Shown: positions 1 through 8,605 of the stretch, piece by piece | Numbering within the stretch: position 1 is the first letter of the stretch | Layout: each line of letters begins with the position of its first letter | NCBI GenBank assembly: GCA_016292745.1 | Contig: JAEDFO010000002.1 | Location: 8,087 to 72,086 of the forward strand | From: Muribaculaceae bacterium | Lineage (GTDB): Bacteria; Bacteroidota; Bacteroidia; Bacteroidales; Muribaculaceae | Length of the DNA stretch: 64,000 nucleotides | Direction: 5' to 3' | Translations under genes and position numbers: made by a program | The notes under the pieces: model-generated | The model's database searches: none | Told to the model about the DNA's origin: nothing | Seen by the model: only the letters and a program-made list of their open reading frames with translations

Positions 1-1599
1 ACCAGTGCCGATTTCCCGAAAATCGAAGCCAAGATGCTTGAGCTCGTGGCAAAGAAAGAAGCCGTAGTGAGAGCCGACATTGCCAAGGCCGACGCATTGA
101 AGATGTTCGGCGACCGCAATGAAACCTACAAGTGCGAACTAATCAGCGAACTTGAGGACGGCCATATCACCACATACACCCAAGGCTCATTTACCGATTT
201 GTGCCGTGGTCCGCACTTGCCATCGACCAGCCCAATCAAGGCCGTCAAGATACTGTCGCTTGCCGGCGCTTACTGGCGTGGCGATGAAACCCGCAATCAG
301 CTGGTACGCGTATATGGCATCTCTTTCCCCAAGAAAAAGATGCTCGATGAGTATCTGGTGATGCTCGAAGAAGCCAAGAAACGCGACCACCGCAAGCTGG
401 GCAAGGAGATGGAACTGTTTATGTTCTCCGACTCGGTTGGCAAGGGCCTTCCGTTGTGGCTGCCGAAAGGTACCGACTTGCGCCTGCGTCTGCAGGACTT
501 CCTGCGTAAGATCCAGCGCCGCTACGATTACAAGGAGGTCATCACTCCACCAATCGGCAACAAGATCCTGTATGTGACCTCGGGCCACTATGCAAAATAT
601 GGCAAGGACTCGTTCCAGCCTATTCATACTCCGGAAGAGGGAGAGGAATACTTCCTCAAGCCGATGAACTGCCCTCACCACTGCGAAATCTACAAGAACT
701 CACCTCACTCGTACAAGGAGCTTCCTCTTCGCCTTGCCGAATTCGGAACAGTGTGCCGTTATGAGCAGAGCGGTGAGCTTCACGGACTGACCCGTGTGCG
801 CAGTTTCACCCAGGACGACGCACACATTTACTGCCGTCCCGATCAGGTGAAAGAAGAATTCCTTCGCGTGATGGACATCATCTCGATTGTGTTCCGCTCT
901 ATGAAGTTTGATAACTTTGAAGCCCAGATTTCGCTTCGCGACAAGGTTAACCGCGAGAAATATATCGGTAGCGAGGAAAATTGGGACAAGGCAGAGCAGG
1001 CCATCATCGAGGCATGTCAGGAGAAAGGTCTCCCGGCACGCATTGAATATGGCGAGGCTGCATTCTATGGCCCTAAGCTCGACTTTATGGTGAAGGACGC
1101 CATTGGCCGCCGTTGGCAGCTCGGTACAATCCAGGTTGACTATAACCTGCCTGAACGTTTCGGTCTTGAATACACCGGAGCCGACAACCAGAAGCATCGT
1201 CCGGTGATGATTCACCGTGCGCCTTTCGGTTCGATGGAACGTTTTGTGGCAGTGCTTCTTGAGCACACCGCCGGCAAGTTGCCGGTATGGCTCACTCCCG
1301 AACAGGCAGTTGTACTTCCTATCAGCGAAAAATTCAACGATTATGCCGAAAAGGTTGTGAAAGAGCTCGACAAATACGATATCCGCGCCATTATCGACGA
1401 CCGCAACGAAAAAATCGGCAAGAAAATTCGCGACAATGAGCTCAAGCGAATCCCATATTTGCTCATTGTAGGAGAAAAAGAAGTGCAAAATGAAGAAATT
1501 TCTGTGAGAAAACAGGGTGAAGGTGATAAAGGTTCGCAAAAAATCACTACCTTTGCAGAAAATTTCGCTCGTGAAATTGAGGAAATGACAAAACAATAA
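1..1599 (+). CDS. thrS: Threonyl-tRNA synthetase, 5' end missing
   Basis: Charges tRNA-Thr with threonine in the cytoplasm. The reading frame is open from base 1, so the gene begins outside the window; 532 residues are visible against a usual length near 640, so the TGS domain and part of the editing domain are missing. Visible parts in order are the end of the editing domain (CRGPHLPST), the catalytic core with KPMNCPHH (zinc cysteine and histidines), the class II motif 2 region around VCRYEQSGELHGL, motif 3 around HRAPFGSMERF, and the C-terminal anticodon-binding domain from about LPVWLTPEQ. infC follows after 9 bases, the classic thrS-infC-rpmI-rplT order. Identification is very secure; only the start is unknown. 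Confidence 0.97.
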   Translation, partial: TSADFPKIEAKMLELVAKKEAVVRADIAKADALKMFGDRNETYKCELISELEDGHITTYTQGSFTDLCRGPHLPSTSPIKAVKILSLAGAYWRGDETRNQLVRVYGISFPKKKMLDEYLVMLEEAKKRDHRKLGKEMELFMFSDSVGKGLPLWLPKGTDLRLRLQDFLRKIQRRYDYKEVITPPIGNKILYVTSGHYAKYGKDSFQPIHTPEEGEEYFLKPMNCPHHCEIYKNSPHSYKELPLRLAEFGTVCRYEQSGELHGLTRVRSFTQDDAHIYCRPDQVKEEFLRVMDIISIVFRSMKFDNFEAQISLRDKVNREKYIGSEENWDKAEQAIIEACQEKGLPARIEYGEAAFYGPKLDFMVKDAIGRRWQLGTIQVDYNLPERFGLEYTGADNQKHRPVMIHRAPFGSMERFVAVLLEHTAGKLPVWLTPEQAVVLPISEKFNDYAEKVVKELDKYDIRAIIDDRNEKIGKKIRDNELKRIPYLLIVGEKEVQNEEISVRKQGEGDKGSQKITTFAENFAREIEEMTKQ

Positions 1600-1608
1600 C
1601 ATCACTGA

Positions 1609-2190
1609 ATGCAGAAAGAACCAGTAGCATCTGCTCCGCAAGGCGCAAACCGCCAGAACAATAGAGGCGGTAACAAAGATAATAAGGACCAGCACGCCAT
1701 CAATGAGCGTATACGTGCTCGTGAAGTTCGTCTTGTGGGTGACAATGTCACTCAAGGAGTCTATACTATTCAGCAAGCGTTGGCAATAGCCGATGAGCAG
1801 GGTCTCGACTTGATAGAGATTTCGCCCAATGCGCAGCCTCCCGTTTGCCGTGTGCTCGACTACCAGAAGTTCCTGTATCAGCAGCGCAAGCGCTTGAAGG
1901 AACAGAAAGCCAAGTCGACTAAGGTTGTAGTCAAGGAAATACGTTTCGGGCCACAAACCGACGACCACGATTACAACTTCAAGCTTAAGCATGCTATCGG
2001 CTTCCTGCAGGAAGGTGCTAAGGTGAAGGCTTATGTGTTTTTCAAAGGCCGTTCAATTCTGTTCAAGGAACAGGGCGAGGTGCTTCTGCTGAGATTTGCC
2101 AACGACCTTGAGGACTATGGCAAAGTGGAACAGATGCCAGTGCTTGAAGGCAAGCGAATGACCATAATGCTCACGCCAAAGAAGAAATAA
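1609..2190 (+). CDS. infC: Translation initiation factor IF-3
   Basis: Binds the 30S subunit, prevents premature joining of the 50S subunit and checks the start codon. The 193-residue protein has a basic, Asn/Gln-rich N-terminal tail (about residues 1-28), then the IF3 N-domain beginning near INERIRAREVRLVGDN, a lysine-rich linker, and the C-domain with VKEIRFGPQTDDHDYNFK. It starts with ATG 9 bases after the thrS stop. E. coli infC uses AUU for autoregulation; an ordinary ATG is used here, so that control is unlikely. The tail is longer than in E. coli, which is common in Bacteroidetes. Confidence 0.97.
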   Translation: MQKEPVASAPQGANRQNNRGGNKDNKDQHAINERIRAREVRLVGDNVTQGVYTIQQALAIADEQGLDLIEISPNAQPPVCRVLDYQKFLYQQRKRLKEQKAKSTKVVVKEIRFGPQTDDHDYNFKLKHAIGFLQEGAKVKAYVFFKGRSILFKEQGEVLLLRFANDLEDYGKVEQMPVLEGKRMTIMLTPKKK

Positions 2191-2200
2191 AAAAGTAGAA

Positions 2201-2221
2201 ACAGGGGGCATGTCCCCCTGT
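2201..2221 (+). promoter_or_regulatory. Hairpin between infC and rpmI
   Basis: ACAGGGGG and CCCCCTGT form a perfect 8-bp stem around a 5-base loop, 10 bases after the infC stop. No T-run follows, so it is not a standard intrinsic terminator. It may be an mRNA processing or stability element, or part of an L20-type autoregulatory leader for rpmI-rplT; the role is inference. Confidence 0.5.
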
Positions 2222-2262
2222 GGAAACTACATTAGATAATTAATTTTATAAAACTGAAAAAA

Positions 2263-2457
2263 ATGCCAAAGGTTAAAACTAATTCCGGTTCCAAAAAGAG
2301 GTTTGCCCTTACCGGGTCAGGAAAAATCAAGAGAAAACATGCTTACAAAAGTCACATTCTGACAAAGAAGACTAAGAAGCAGAAGAGAAATCTTGGACAC
2401 TTTGCTATCGTTGAAAAAGCTGACGCAAAGAACGTTAGAAAATTGCTCAACTTGTAA
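2263..2457 (+). CDS. rpmI: Ribosomal protein L35 (bL35)
   Basis: Small basic protein of the 50S subunit, 64 residues, the usual length. It begins MPKVKTNSGSKKRF and carries the lysine/arginine-rich core with GSGKIKRKHAYKSHILTKKTKKQKRNL typical of bL35 (given here only as a family landmark). It lies between infC and rplT, as in most bacteria. Gaps are 72 bases upstream and 114 bases to rplT; the second is long and very T-rich, which may hold a regulatory leader for L20. Confidence 0.97.
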   Translation: MPKVKTNSGSKKRFALTGSGKIKRKHAYKSHILTKKTKKQKRNLGHFAIVEKADAKNVRKLLNL

Positions 2458-2571
2458 TTTCGCTCCATTTTTTCAATTTTATTTTCGTGATTTTATAATT
2501 TTTTATTAACCGAGTGTTTAGCTAAAATCAGCAAGTGCATAATGCCGCTAACATTCAAAATTTAAAGAAAA

Positions 2572-2922
2572 ATGCCTAGATCAGTTAACCACGTCGCTTC
2601 AAGAGCGAAAAGAAAGAGAATTTTAAAACTTACAAGAGGTTACTACGGTTGCCGTAAGAACGTTTGGACTGTAGCAAAGAATACTTGGGAAAAAGGTCTC
2701 CAGTATGCTTATCGCGACAGAAAGAACAAAAAGCGCAATTTCCGCGCATTGTGGATTCAGCGTATCAATGCAGCTGCTCGCCTCGAAGATCTTTCCTATT
2801 CGAAACTCATGGGCCTCATCCACAAGGCTGGTATCGAAATCAACCGCAAGGTTCTTGCCGACCTGGCAATGAACAACCCAGAAGCTTTCAAGGCTATCGT
2901 CGATAAAGTAAAGAACGCATAA
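2572..2922 (+). CDS. rplT: Ribosomal protein L20 (bL20)
   Basis: 50S assembly protein that binds 23S rRNA and, in several bacteria, represses its own operon. The 116-residue product starts MPRSVNHVASRAKRKRIL and ends with the globular domain (YSKLMGLIHKAGIEINRKVL), a full match to bL20 in length and order. It is the last gene of the thrS-infC-rpmI-rplT group and is followed 18 bases later by a strong intrinsic terminator. The 114-base T-rich stretch upstream has no obvious promoter of the TAnnTTTG type. Confidence 0.97.
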   Translation: MPRSVNHVASRAKRKRILKLTRGYYGCRKNVWTVAKNTWEKGLQYAYRDRKNKKRNFRALWIQRINAAARLEDLSYSKLMGLIHKAGIEINRKVLADLAMNNPEAFKAIVDKVKNA

Positions 2923-2940
2923 TTCTTATGCTTAACCGAT

Positions 2941-2983
2941 AAAGAGAGGGATTCATGGCAATGAGCTGTGAATCCCTCTCTTT
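2941..2983 (+). terminator. Intrinsic terminator after rplT
   Basis: AAAGAGAGGGATTCA and TGAATCCCTCTCTTT form a perfect 15-bp stem with a 13-base loop, ending in TTTATAAT. It closes the ribosomal-protein operon. Confidence 0.85.
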
Positions 2984-3052
2984 ATAATATGGGCCTGTGG
3001 TTGCTCCAGGACCAAATTTTTGGAGAGAACAGCGCTTTTTGTGGCTCAATAA

Positions 3053-3084
3053 TTTGCTTAATCGAATATATGTTGGTAAATTTG
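3053..3084 (+). promoter_or_regulatory. Bacteroidetes-type promoter for an orphan transcript
   Basis: TTTG at 3053-3056 and TAAATTTG at 3077-3084 are separated by 20 bases, which fits the Bacteroidetes -33/-7 consensus exactly. No convincing open frame follows; the next strong signal is the terminator at 3289-3322. Confidence 0.65.
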
Positions 3085-3089
3085 TGAGT

Positions 3090-3322
3090 AGAAACAAGGA
3101 ATAAACCACATCAAAGTAGACTGGGAAACTCATCAAACTAATTAGAAATCCCGAGACACTCTTTTGTTTCAATGGCGGGCCTCAACCGCAAGGTGTCCCA
3201 TCCGTTGGGCCGGAGGATTACAAAGAGGCAAAAGAACTCAAATCCTGTCATTCGGAGTTTCATCGCATCCTTTGATGTGGCTGTTATAGCGGCAGAGTCG
3301 GTTGGCTCTGCCGCATTTTTTT
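3090..3322 (+). ncRNA. Candidate structured non-coding RNA, about 230 nt
   Basis: This stretch starts just after a consensus promoter (3053-3084) and ends at a strong intrinsic terminator: GCGGCAGAG at 3289-3297 pairs with CTCTGCCGC at 3306-3314, followed by a run of seven T. Between them no frame looks like a conserved protein. Possible internal pairings include GGATT with AATCC around 3222-3264 and GAACTC with GAGTTTC. Size and position would suit 6S-type or another housekeeping RNA, but I could not match it to tmRNA, RNase P or SRP RNA from memory. The boundaries are approximate, and the identity is unknown. Confidence 0.5.
3289..3322 (+). terminator. Intrinsic terminator of the orphan transcript
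   Basis: A 9-bp G/C-rich stem, GCGGCAGAG/CTCTGCCGC, with an 8-base loop is followed directly by ATTTTTTT. There is no upstream coding gene on this strand since the rplT terminator, so it most likely ends the candidate ncRNA. Confidence 0.8.
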
Positions 3323-3352
3323 GCGGCATTTATGACGTTTCGTTGCCATTTC

Positions 3353-3384
3353 TTTGCAGAGCAACTGCCTATTTACTATATTTG
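3353..3384 (+). promoter_or_regulatory. Promoter of the DUF1599 gene
   Basis: TTTG at 3353-3356 and TATATTTG at 3377-3384 with a 20-base spacer match the consensus. The predicted transcript start is about 15 bases before the ATG at 3405, which favours this start over the ATG at 3354 that lies within the promoter. Confidence 0.7.
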
Positions 3385-3404
3385 TGGATATAAACATAGC
3401 AATC

Positions 3405-3965
3405 ATGCAGGACACTAAATCGCAATTCGAGACAATAATAGGCATATGTCGCGACCTCTATATCAAGAAACTTAAGGACTATGGCCCTTCGTGGCGAATT
3501 ATGCGCCCCGAGTCGATAACCGACCAGATTTTTATAAAGGCGCGCCGCATTCGCACACTTGAAACTGTTGGCAATGCGCAGGTGGATGAGGGTATCTTCC
3601 CAGAGTTCATTGGAATAGTAAACTATGGTGTCATAGGCCTTATCCAGCTCGAACTTGGCAACACTATCACGGAGGATATCGATAACGACACTGCCATTGC
3701 TCTATACGACAAGTATATCACTAAGACCAAGGAACTTATGTATGCCAAGAATCACGACTATGGCGAGGCTTGGCGTCTGATGCGAGTGAACTCATATACC
3801 GACCTGATATTGATGAAGCTCTTTCGTACCAAACAGATTGAGGACAACAAGGGCAAGACCTTGGTGTCGGAAGGTGTAGATGCCAATTATATGGATATGA
3901 TAAACTATTCGATATTCGGACTCATAAAACTTCACTTTGGCGAATCCGACGATAAGGAACAATAA
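3405..3965 (+). CDS. DUF1599 domain protein
   Basis: 186 residues with two tandem related halves: residues about 5-85 (ICRDLYIKKLKDYGPSWRIMR) and about 100-180 (ITKTKELMYAKNHDYGEAWRLMR). Both carry the DYG.(S/A)WR.MR signature of DUF1599, a family also called nucleotide-modification-associated domain 1. It is a soluble protein of unknown biochemical role. As I recall, in Bacteroides this gene sits directly upstream of the BT_3928-type DoxX gene and tpiA; here the two are separated by the 6.6-kb cassette at 4029-10609. Start chosen at 3405 because the promoter overlaps the upstream ATG. Confidence 0.85.
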   Translation: MQDTKSQFETIIGICRDLYIKKLKDYGPSWRIMRPESITDQIFIKARRIRTLETVGNAQVDEGIFPEFIGIVNYGVIGLIQLELGNTITEDIDNDTAIALYDKYITKTKELMYAKNHDYGEAWRLMRVNSYTDLILMKLFRTKQIEDNKGKTLVSEGVDANYMDMINYSIFGLIKLHFGESDDKEQ

Positions 3966-4028
3966 GTCGTGGTGTGTGCTGCCGGCATGATTTAATTCCA
4001 CTAATTTATAGCCAAACTCTTCAGTGTC

Positions 4029-6794
4029 ATGAATACTACCTGGAAACGATTCAACATTTTCATATCCTCAACATTCAAGGATATGGATTTTGAACGCGAC
4101 ATCATCAAGTTCAGGGTTATTCCGGCACTTAACATAAAATACCGGCCTCGGCACGTGGCGCTGCAGGCAATAGATTTGCGTCTGGGTGTAAACACGGCAA
4201 AGATGAGCGAGGAAGAGTCGGCGCGTAAGGTGCTTACAGTGTGTGCTGACAATATTGACAGTGCTCGCCCGTTCTTCATCGGGCTCATCGGTGCCCGTTA
4301 TGGATGGGTGCCGCCAATTGAGAGTTGGCAAGAGTTTATCGGTTGCCTTCCTGCTGAAGACCAGGAATTGATGCAGGAAACCTATGGCAGCAGTGTAACC
4401 GAACTTGAGATGGTGTATGGCGCTTTGACAAAGCGAAGCCTCGACCAATCGCACACACTGTTCTATTTTCGCGACGATGCCTCGTATGCCGGAATCCCCG
4501 ATGATAGACTTGCTTCGTATTGCGATTCAGATACCGGGCAGGTGGCAAAGATACGCGATTTGAAGCAAAGAGTGGTCGATGCCATTTCAAAATTAGGCGG
4601 CGATGACGACCGTGTGTCGACATACCACCTCGACTGGAATGCCGACATTGATGATTTCGAGGAAAACGACAATGAGTTTGAACAGCTTATAACCAAGCAT
4701 ATAACAGCGCTGATAGAGGCTGAAATAAAGAATGAAGAGCATAATGGTTCAGAATGGTGGGTTCGGGAAAAGGATGTTGCTGAGACGTATCTGTCGAAGT
4801 ATATAGGCGACACTTTTACCGGAATGAGCCGGTTCGACATCAATCCTGAGAATGTGATTCTCGCAGGCGATAAGACACAGGGCATGACCACTCTTCTGGC
4901 CCATCTATGGAAACGGCGCATGGCCGAAAATGGCGATTATTGTCTTACTGCTGTCGTTGGGCTTACTGAGCGGAGCCGAACAATGCGCCAAATTATGGTG
5001 CGCTGGTGCTTGGAAATGGAGGACTACCTTGGCGAGAAACCGCTGGACGCCGAACGGTTTATCGACCCGTCGCAAAAGAGTATGGCACAGTTGTGCGACC
5101 AATTCTATTATGATGTCGCCATTCTCTATGAGAAAAAAGGTAAATCGGTGAGTGTGTTTGTCGACGATATTGATGTGTTCCGAACGTTTTCAATCTGTGA
5201 TTTGCAATTGTCGTGGGTTGACAATCGCATAAATTTTGTCGGAACATGCGAGGTGTTGGAGCAAATGCCCGACTTCTCCGGACAATTGGATGTAGAATTG
5301 CTCAACGACGTTTGCAAAGAAGAGTCGCTTGGGCTTGTGCATTTCTTTGAGCATAAATATCATTTTGAATTGCCGAAGAAGGTGACTGATAGCCTTGTAG
5401 CTAAACGTCGTGGACCGCTTTTTATCAAGATGTTATTTCAGGTGCTTGTTGAGGGGATGAATTCGGTGTCGATAGCCGATATAAGGAGCGCAAAAGGCTT
5501 GCAGATTGATGCTATCAACAATTATATAACTTCGTTCTACAACGATACCTACCGCGACATTGGTAAATCATCGTCGGTAGTGGAATTGGCAGCCATCCAG
5601 TCTTGTATAATGATAAAGATGTATGGCTTGGACTATGAATACTGGCGTAATGCACTGTCGTTGCTCGCCGCATCGCCTTACGGCCTGACAACCGACGACC
5701 TGAGCGAAATGATGGGCGACGACTGGAGCGATTCTGAGTGGGCTATCGTTTCCTATGCCTGCCGGGAATTGCTTATCGAAGACCCTATATCGCACGTGTG
5801 GCGTGTTAATGCAGGCGATTTTTCCACGTTACTGTTCACATATGACAACGACACCCCTTTCGATGATCTCTACGATTATGTGAGCTATGGGTTCGACAAT
5901 CACTGGCTTTCGCCTCTCGAAGATTATTTCAATGTAAAGCGTACCAATGAGCAGAAGTATCTGTTGCCGTTCATCGGTGCCGAGTCGGCGCGCTTGCTGG
6001 TTAATGAAGGCTGGTTTACCGACGGCAGTTTTGAGGCATTCTGCGAGCATCTCAGCTACCCTGAACGTGAGGATTTGGTCGACAGCTTGCTTGGCAATCT
6101 ATTTCCACCAAGTTATACCGACTATCAGGCCGACACGGTAGGCATTGAATGCGCTGTAGATAATATAATTGAGAAATGTAATTACGGGTTCTTTGAACGC
6201 CGCAAGCTAATGCTGTGTCTGAAGTCGATGCGGAAAGTGGCACCAAAGCAGTGGAGCTCGCGTTTGTCGGAAGTGCGGAAGGTGCTGTTCCGGGTTATTG
6301 ACGAGGTTGATGAAGGCATCATCGTCAACGATTCGGTTATGGTATTTGCCGAATGCAGTGAGCGGGTGAAGGATCTTTCTGACAGTGGCAAGCTTGTTGA
6401 TGCAATGGAATATCAGCTTAAAGCACTTTGCGACCTCGATATGGAAGAGCATCGTTCACGTACCGAAGATTTGGTTACCATTGTGCCTGTCGATGAGCCG
6501 TTTGTGCTTGAAGGACTCACCATTTGGTTCATTAACCTAAACGGAGCTGCAAATCGTGTGCTCAACAGCAAGAAACATTCGGCTCGTGTCGACACTGACC
6601 GAGTGGCTGTCATTGCGTCGCTGGCCAACGATGGTTATCTGGCAACATATCACCGATTGTGCCAGCTGTGTCCGGACAACCGACTTTCTGCTGCTCTGGG
6701 ATACATTATTGAGATTCATAATGAAGGTGAATCATGCTGGACGTCGACGTCATCGATAATTCGTTGCCTTGACGAATTGCGGGCAAAATTGTAA
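4029..6794 (+). CDS. DUF4062-STAND NTPase with degenerate Walker A
   Basis: 921-residue soluble protein. Residues about 8-140 are a DUF4062 domain (FNIFISSTFKDMDFERD, PFFIGLIGARYGWVPP, SVTELEM), as at the N termini of TEP1, NPHP3 and NWD1. Residues about 274-480 are a NACHT/STAND-like NTPase. The P-loop reads GDKTQGMTT (280-288), with methionine 286 in place of the lysine, while Walker B is intact (VSVFVDDID, D379/D380). Residues about 537-610 look like the winged-helix domain of STAND proteins (ALSLLAASPYGLTTDDLSEM); the rest is helical with no repeats I can name. It starts 63 bases after the DUF1599 stop, and the Sel1 gene follows after 20 bases. Inferred role: sensor or switch of the cassette. 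Domain calls are firm; the function is not known. Confidence 0.85.
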   Translation: MNTTWKRFNIFISSTFKDMDFERDIIKFRVIPALNIKYRPRHVALQAIDLRLGVNTAKMSEEESARKVLTVCADNIDSARPFFIGLIGARYGWVPPIESWQEFIGCLPAEDQELMQETYGSSVTELEMVYGALTKRSLDQSHTLFYFRDDASYAGIPDDRLASYCDSDTGQVAKIRDLKQRVVDAISKLGGDDDRVSTYHLDWNADIDDFEENDNEFEQLITKHITALIEAEIKNEEHNGSEWWVREKDVAETYLSKYIGDTFTGMSRFDINPENVILAGDKTQGMTTLLAHLWKRRMAENGDYCLTAVVGLTERSRTMRQIMVRWCLEMEDYLGEKPLDAERFIDPSQKSMAQLCDQFYYDVAILYEKKGKSVSVFVDDIDVFRTFSICDLQLSWVDNRINFVGTCEVLEQMPDFSGQLDVELLNDVCKEESLGLVHFFEHKYHFELPKKVTDSLVAKRRGPLFIKMLFQVLVEGMNSVSIADIRSAKGLQIDAINNYITSFYNDTYRDIGKSSSVVELAAIQSCIMIKMYGLDYEYWRNALSLLAASPYGLTTDDLSEMMGDDWSDSEWAIVSYACRELLIEDPISHVWRVNAGDFSTLLFTYDNDTPFDDLYDYVSYGFDNHWLSPLEDYFNVKRTNEQKYLLPFIGAESARLLVNEGWFTDGSFEAFCEHLSYPEREDLVDSLLGNLFPPSYTDYQADTVGIECAVDNIIEKCNYGFFERRKLMLCLKSMRKVAPKQWSSRLSEVRKVLFRVIDEVDEGIIVNDSVMVFAECSERVKDLSDSGKLVDAMEYQLKALCDLDMEEHRSRTEDLVTIVPVDEPFVLEGLTIWFINLNGAANRVLNSKKHSARVDTDRVAVIASLANDGYLATYHRLCQLCPDNRLSAALGYIIEIHNEGESCWTSTSSIIRCLDELRAKL

Positions 6795-6814
6795 CTATCA
6801 AATCTATATAGCTT

Positions 6815-8605
6815 ATGATTACTCCTTTCTCTTCAGCAGGTGAGATATATGCCGAAGCCTTGGCTAATTTCAAGGCAAAGAAGTATGATGTTGCTGTTGT
6901 GTATTTTGAGAAGGCTTGGCGCAAGAATCCCTGTGTAGGCGATTTTATGAAACTCGCATATTGCCATATGAATGGGTTTGGCACGCCGAAGAATGCAGTG
7001 CGTTGCTTTGAAATCATCAATGCAGTGGCACAGCGAGGTAATGTCGTGGCTCAGAACAATCTGGGATACCTATATTATAATGGTATAGGCGTGAGGCAGG
7101 ACCTCGCTGAGGGTATTCGATGGTTTGAATCGGCAGCTGATAAAGGATATAATGAAGCAAAGTACACTCTCGCCAAGATTTATCATGATAAATCGTCGGA
7201 AAAGCCTGTATATGCGGCGAAAAGCAGGATGTATATCAAGGCTCTTGCGGCGAAGAGCTATAAGGATTCAGCCGACTTGCTCCGACAGTGGAATTCGGTG
7301 TTGTCGGCCGATGAAGCAAATGGGATGAGCACGGTAGATGTATATAACCGCGGATGCTGTTGGATGAATGGCTCTGATGGCTATTCGGTTGATTACGAGG
7401 AGGCAATACGCTGGTTTGCCTATGCGGCTGCTCGCGATTATGCGAATGCCTATACTAATATGGGATGGTGTCTCGACCAGTTGCATCGCAACAAAGAGGC
7501 GTGTGATGCCTATTTCCGAGGCGCAAATCTGGGCTCGGTGATGTGTATGCGAAACCTCGCCAACAATATTCATGCCGGATGTGGTTGGCCTAAGGATGAT
7601 GTGGCAGTAAAGGCGTATTTGCGTATGGCATACAGTAATGGCGATTCCAAAGCACTGGAGAAATTGTATCAATGGTATCCCGACGAGCGCAGCGCCGACA
7701 TAATAAAGCAACATCTCAGCAGAGCCGAGGCTGGTGATATTCAGAGCTTGAGGCTGGTGGCATTGGCTTACCGTGATATGCAAGAAACTGAAAATGCTTT
7801 TGATTGGGCTGTGAAGGCAAATCGACATATCGACGACGCCAACATAAAGGCTATCATTGCAAATGAATTTTTCAAGCATGTGGTGTCGTTACCTGACACA
7901 GATTGGGACAGCAGAATGGACTATGCGCCAACTTTGGTGAGACTGTATACCGATTGCGATGCTCTTGGAGGAATTAGCGACGTATCGGTTCTGGAACAGA
8001 TGGCAATAACGTTCAGAATGGTGGTCGACAATTACGACCAGTTCTACGAGCATTGGAACGAAATGATGCCATATGAGTGGTATGTCGAACGCGGCAGATA
8101 TTACCAAGGCCGGGCAGCTGAAGCCGGCAGCATGCTGGCCATGTTCTCACTTGGCGTTGACTATAAGGACGGAGAACGGTATGCCGAGGCAATAAGATGC
8201 TTCGAGGCGTGTGCCGACACTTACGCTGAGGCTTATTTGTATCTTGCAAAGATATATAGTAGGACGGGCAGTGGATGTGAAGACGAAGATAAAGCCATCA
8301 GATATTGCCATAAATGCATTGACAGCGATTTGTCGGATGGCCTTAAAGGTGAGTGTTATGCACTGATGGCGTCGATTTGCTTGCTTGGTGAGCGTGTTGA
8401 CACCATCAAGGTAGTGGAATATTCCCGTAAGGGGATGGCTTTGGGCAACAATGACTGCAAGGCACTGTTTGCATTGATGAAGCTGCACGGAACCGGTGGA
8501 GTTGTAGCCGATAGGGCGCTTGCAATAAAAATGTATCGCGAAGCCCGGAATGCCGGCAGCAATTATGCTTATAATTTACGAAAAATGTTTGGAGATGATG
8601 ATTAA
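6815..8605 (+). CDS. Sel1-repeat (TPR-like) protein
   Basis: 596 residues, no signal peptide, built almost wholly from Sel1-like helical repeats. Clear units are GDFMKLAYCHMNGFGTPKNA, NNLGYLYYNGIGVRQDLAEG, FESAADKGYNEAKYTLAKIY, and further ones up to ALMKLHGTGGVVADRALAIK near the C terminus. Such proteins are protein-protein adaptors. It is the second gene of the cassette, 20 bases after the STAND gene. Its stop codon overlaps the start of the DUF1963 gene by 8-11 bases, suggesting translational coupling. It may bridge the NTPase to the membrane ADP-ribosyltransferase, which is inference. Confidence 0.85.
   Translation: MITPFSSAGEIYAEALANFKAKKYDVAVVYFEKAWRKNPCVGDFMKLAYCHMNGFGTPKNAVRCFEIINAVAQRGNVVAQNNLGYLYYNGIGVRQDLAEGIRWFESAADKGYNEAKYTLAKIYHDKSSEKPVYAAKSRMYIKALAAKSYKDSADLLRQWNSVLSADEANGMSTVDVYNRGCCWMNGSDGYSVDYEEAIRWFAYAAARDYANAYTNMGWCLDQLHRNKEACDAYFRGANLGSVMCMRNLANNIHAGCGWPKDDVAVKAYLRMAYSNGDSKALEKLYQWYPDERSADIIKQHLSRAEAGDIQSLRLVALAYRDMQETENAFDWAVKANRHIDDANIKAIIANEFFKHVVSLPDTDWDSRMDYAPTLVRLYTDCDALGGISDVSVLEQMAITFRMVVDNYDQFYEHWNEMMPYEWYVERGRYYQGRAAEAGSMLAMFSLGVDYKDGERYAEAIRCFEACADTYAEAYLYLAKIYSRTGSGCEDEDKAIRYCHKCIDSDLSDGLKGECYALMASICLLGERVDTIKVVEYSRKGMALGNNDCKALFALMKLHGTGGVVADRALAIKMYREARNAGSNYAYNLRKMFGDDD

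Noticed and set aside
700..1992. Long minus-strand frame opposite thrS and infC
   Set aside because: A shadow of strongly biased coding sequence; low-complexity, no known domain, and it spans two well-supported genes on the other strand.
3172..3393. 73-codon plus frame (MAGLNRKVSHPLG...) and overlapping minus frames
   Set aside because: It crosses a strong terminator at 3289-3322 and the DUF1599 promoter; the region is better explained as a non-coding RNA.
3966..4028. Attachment site or terminal repeats at the left edge of the four-gene cassette
   Set aside because: No direct or inverted repeat shared with 10610-10655 could be seen, and there is no integrase, transposase or tRNA at either edge.
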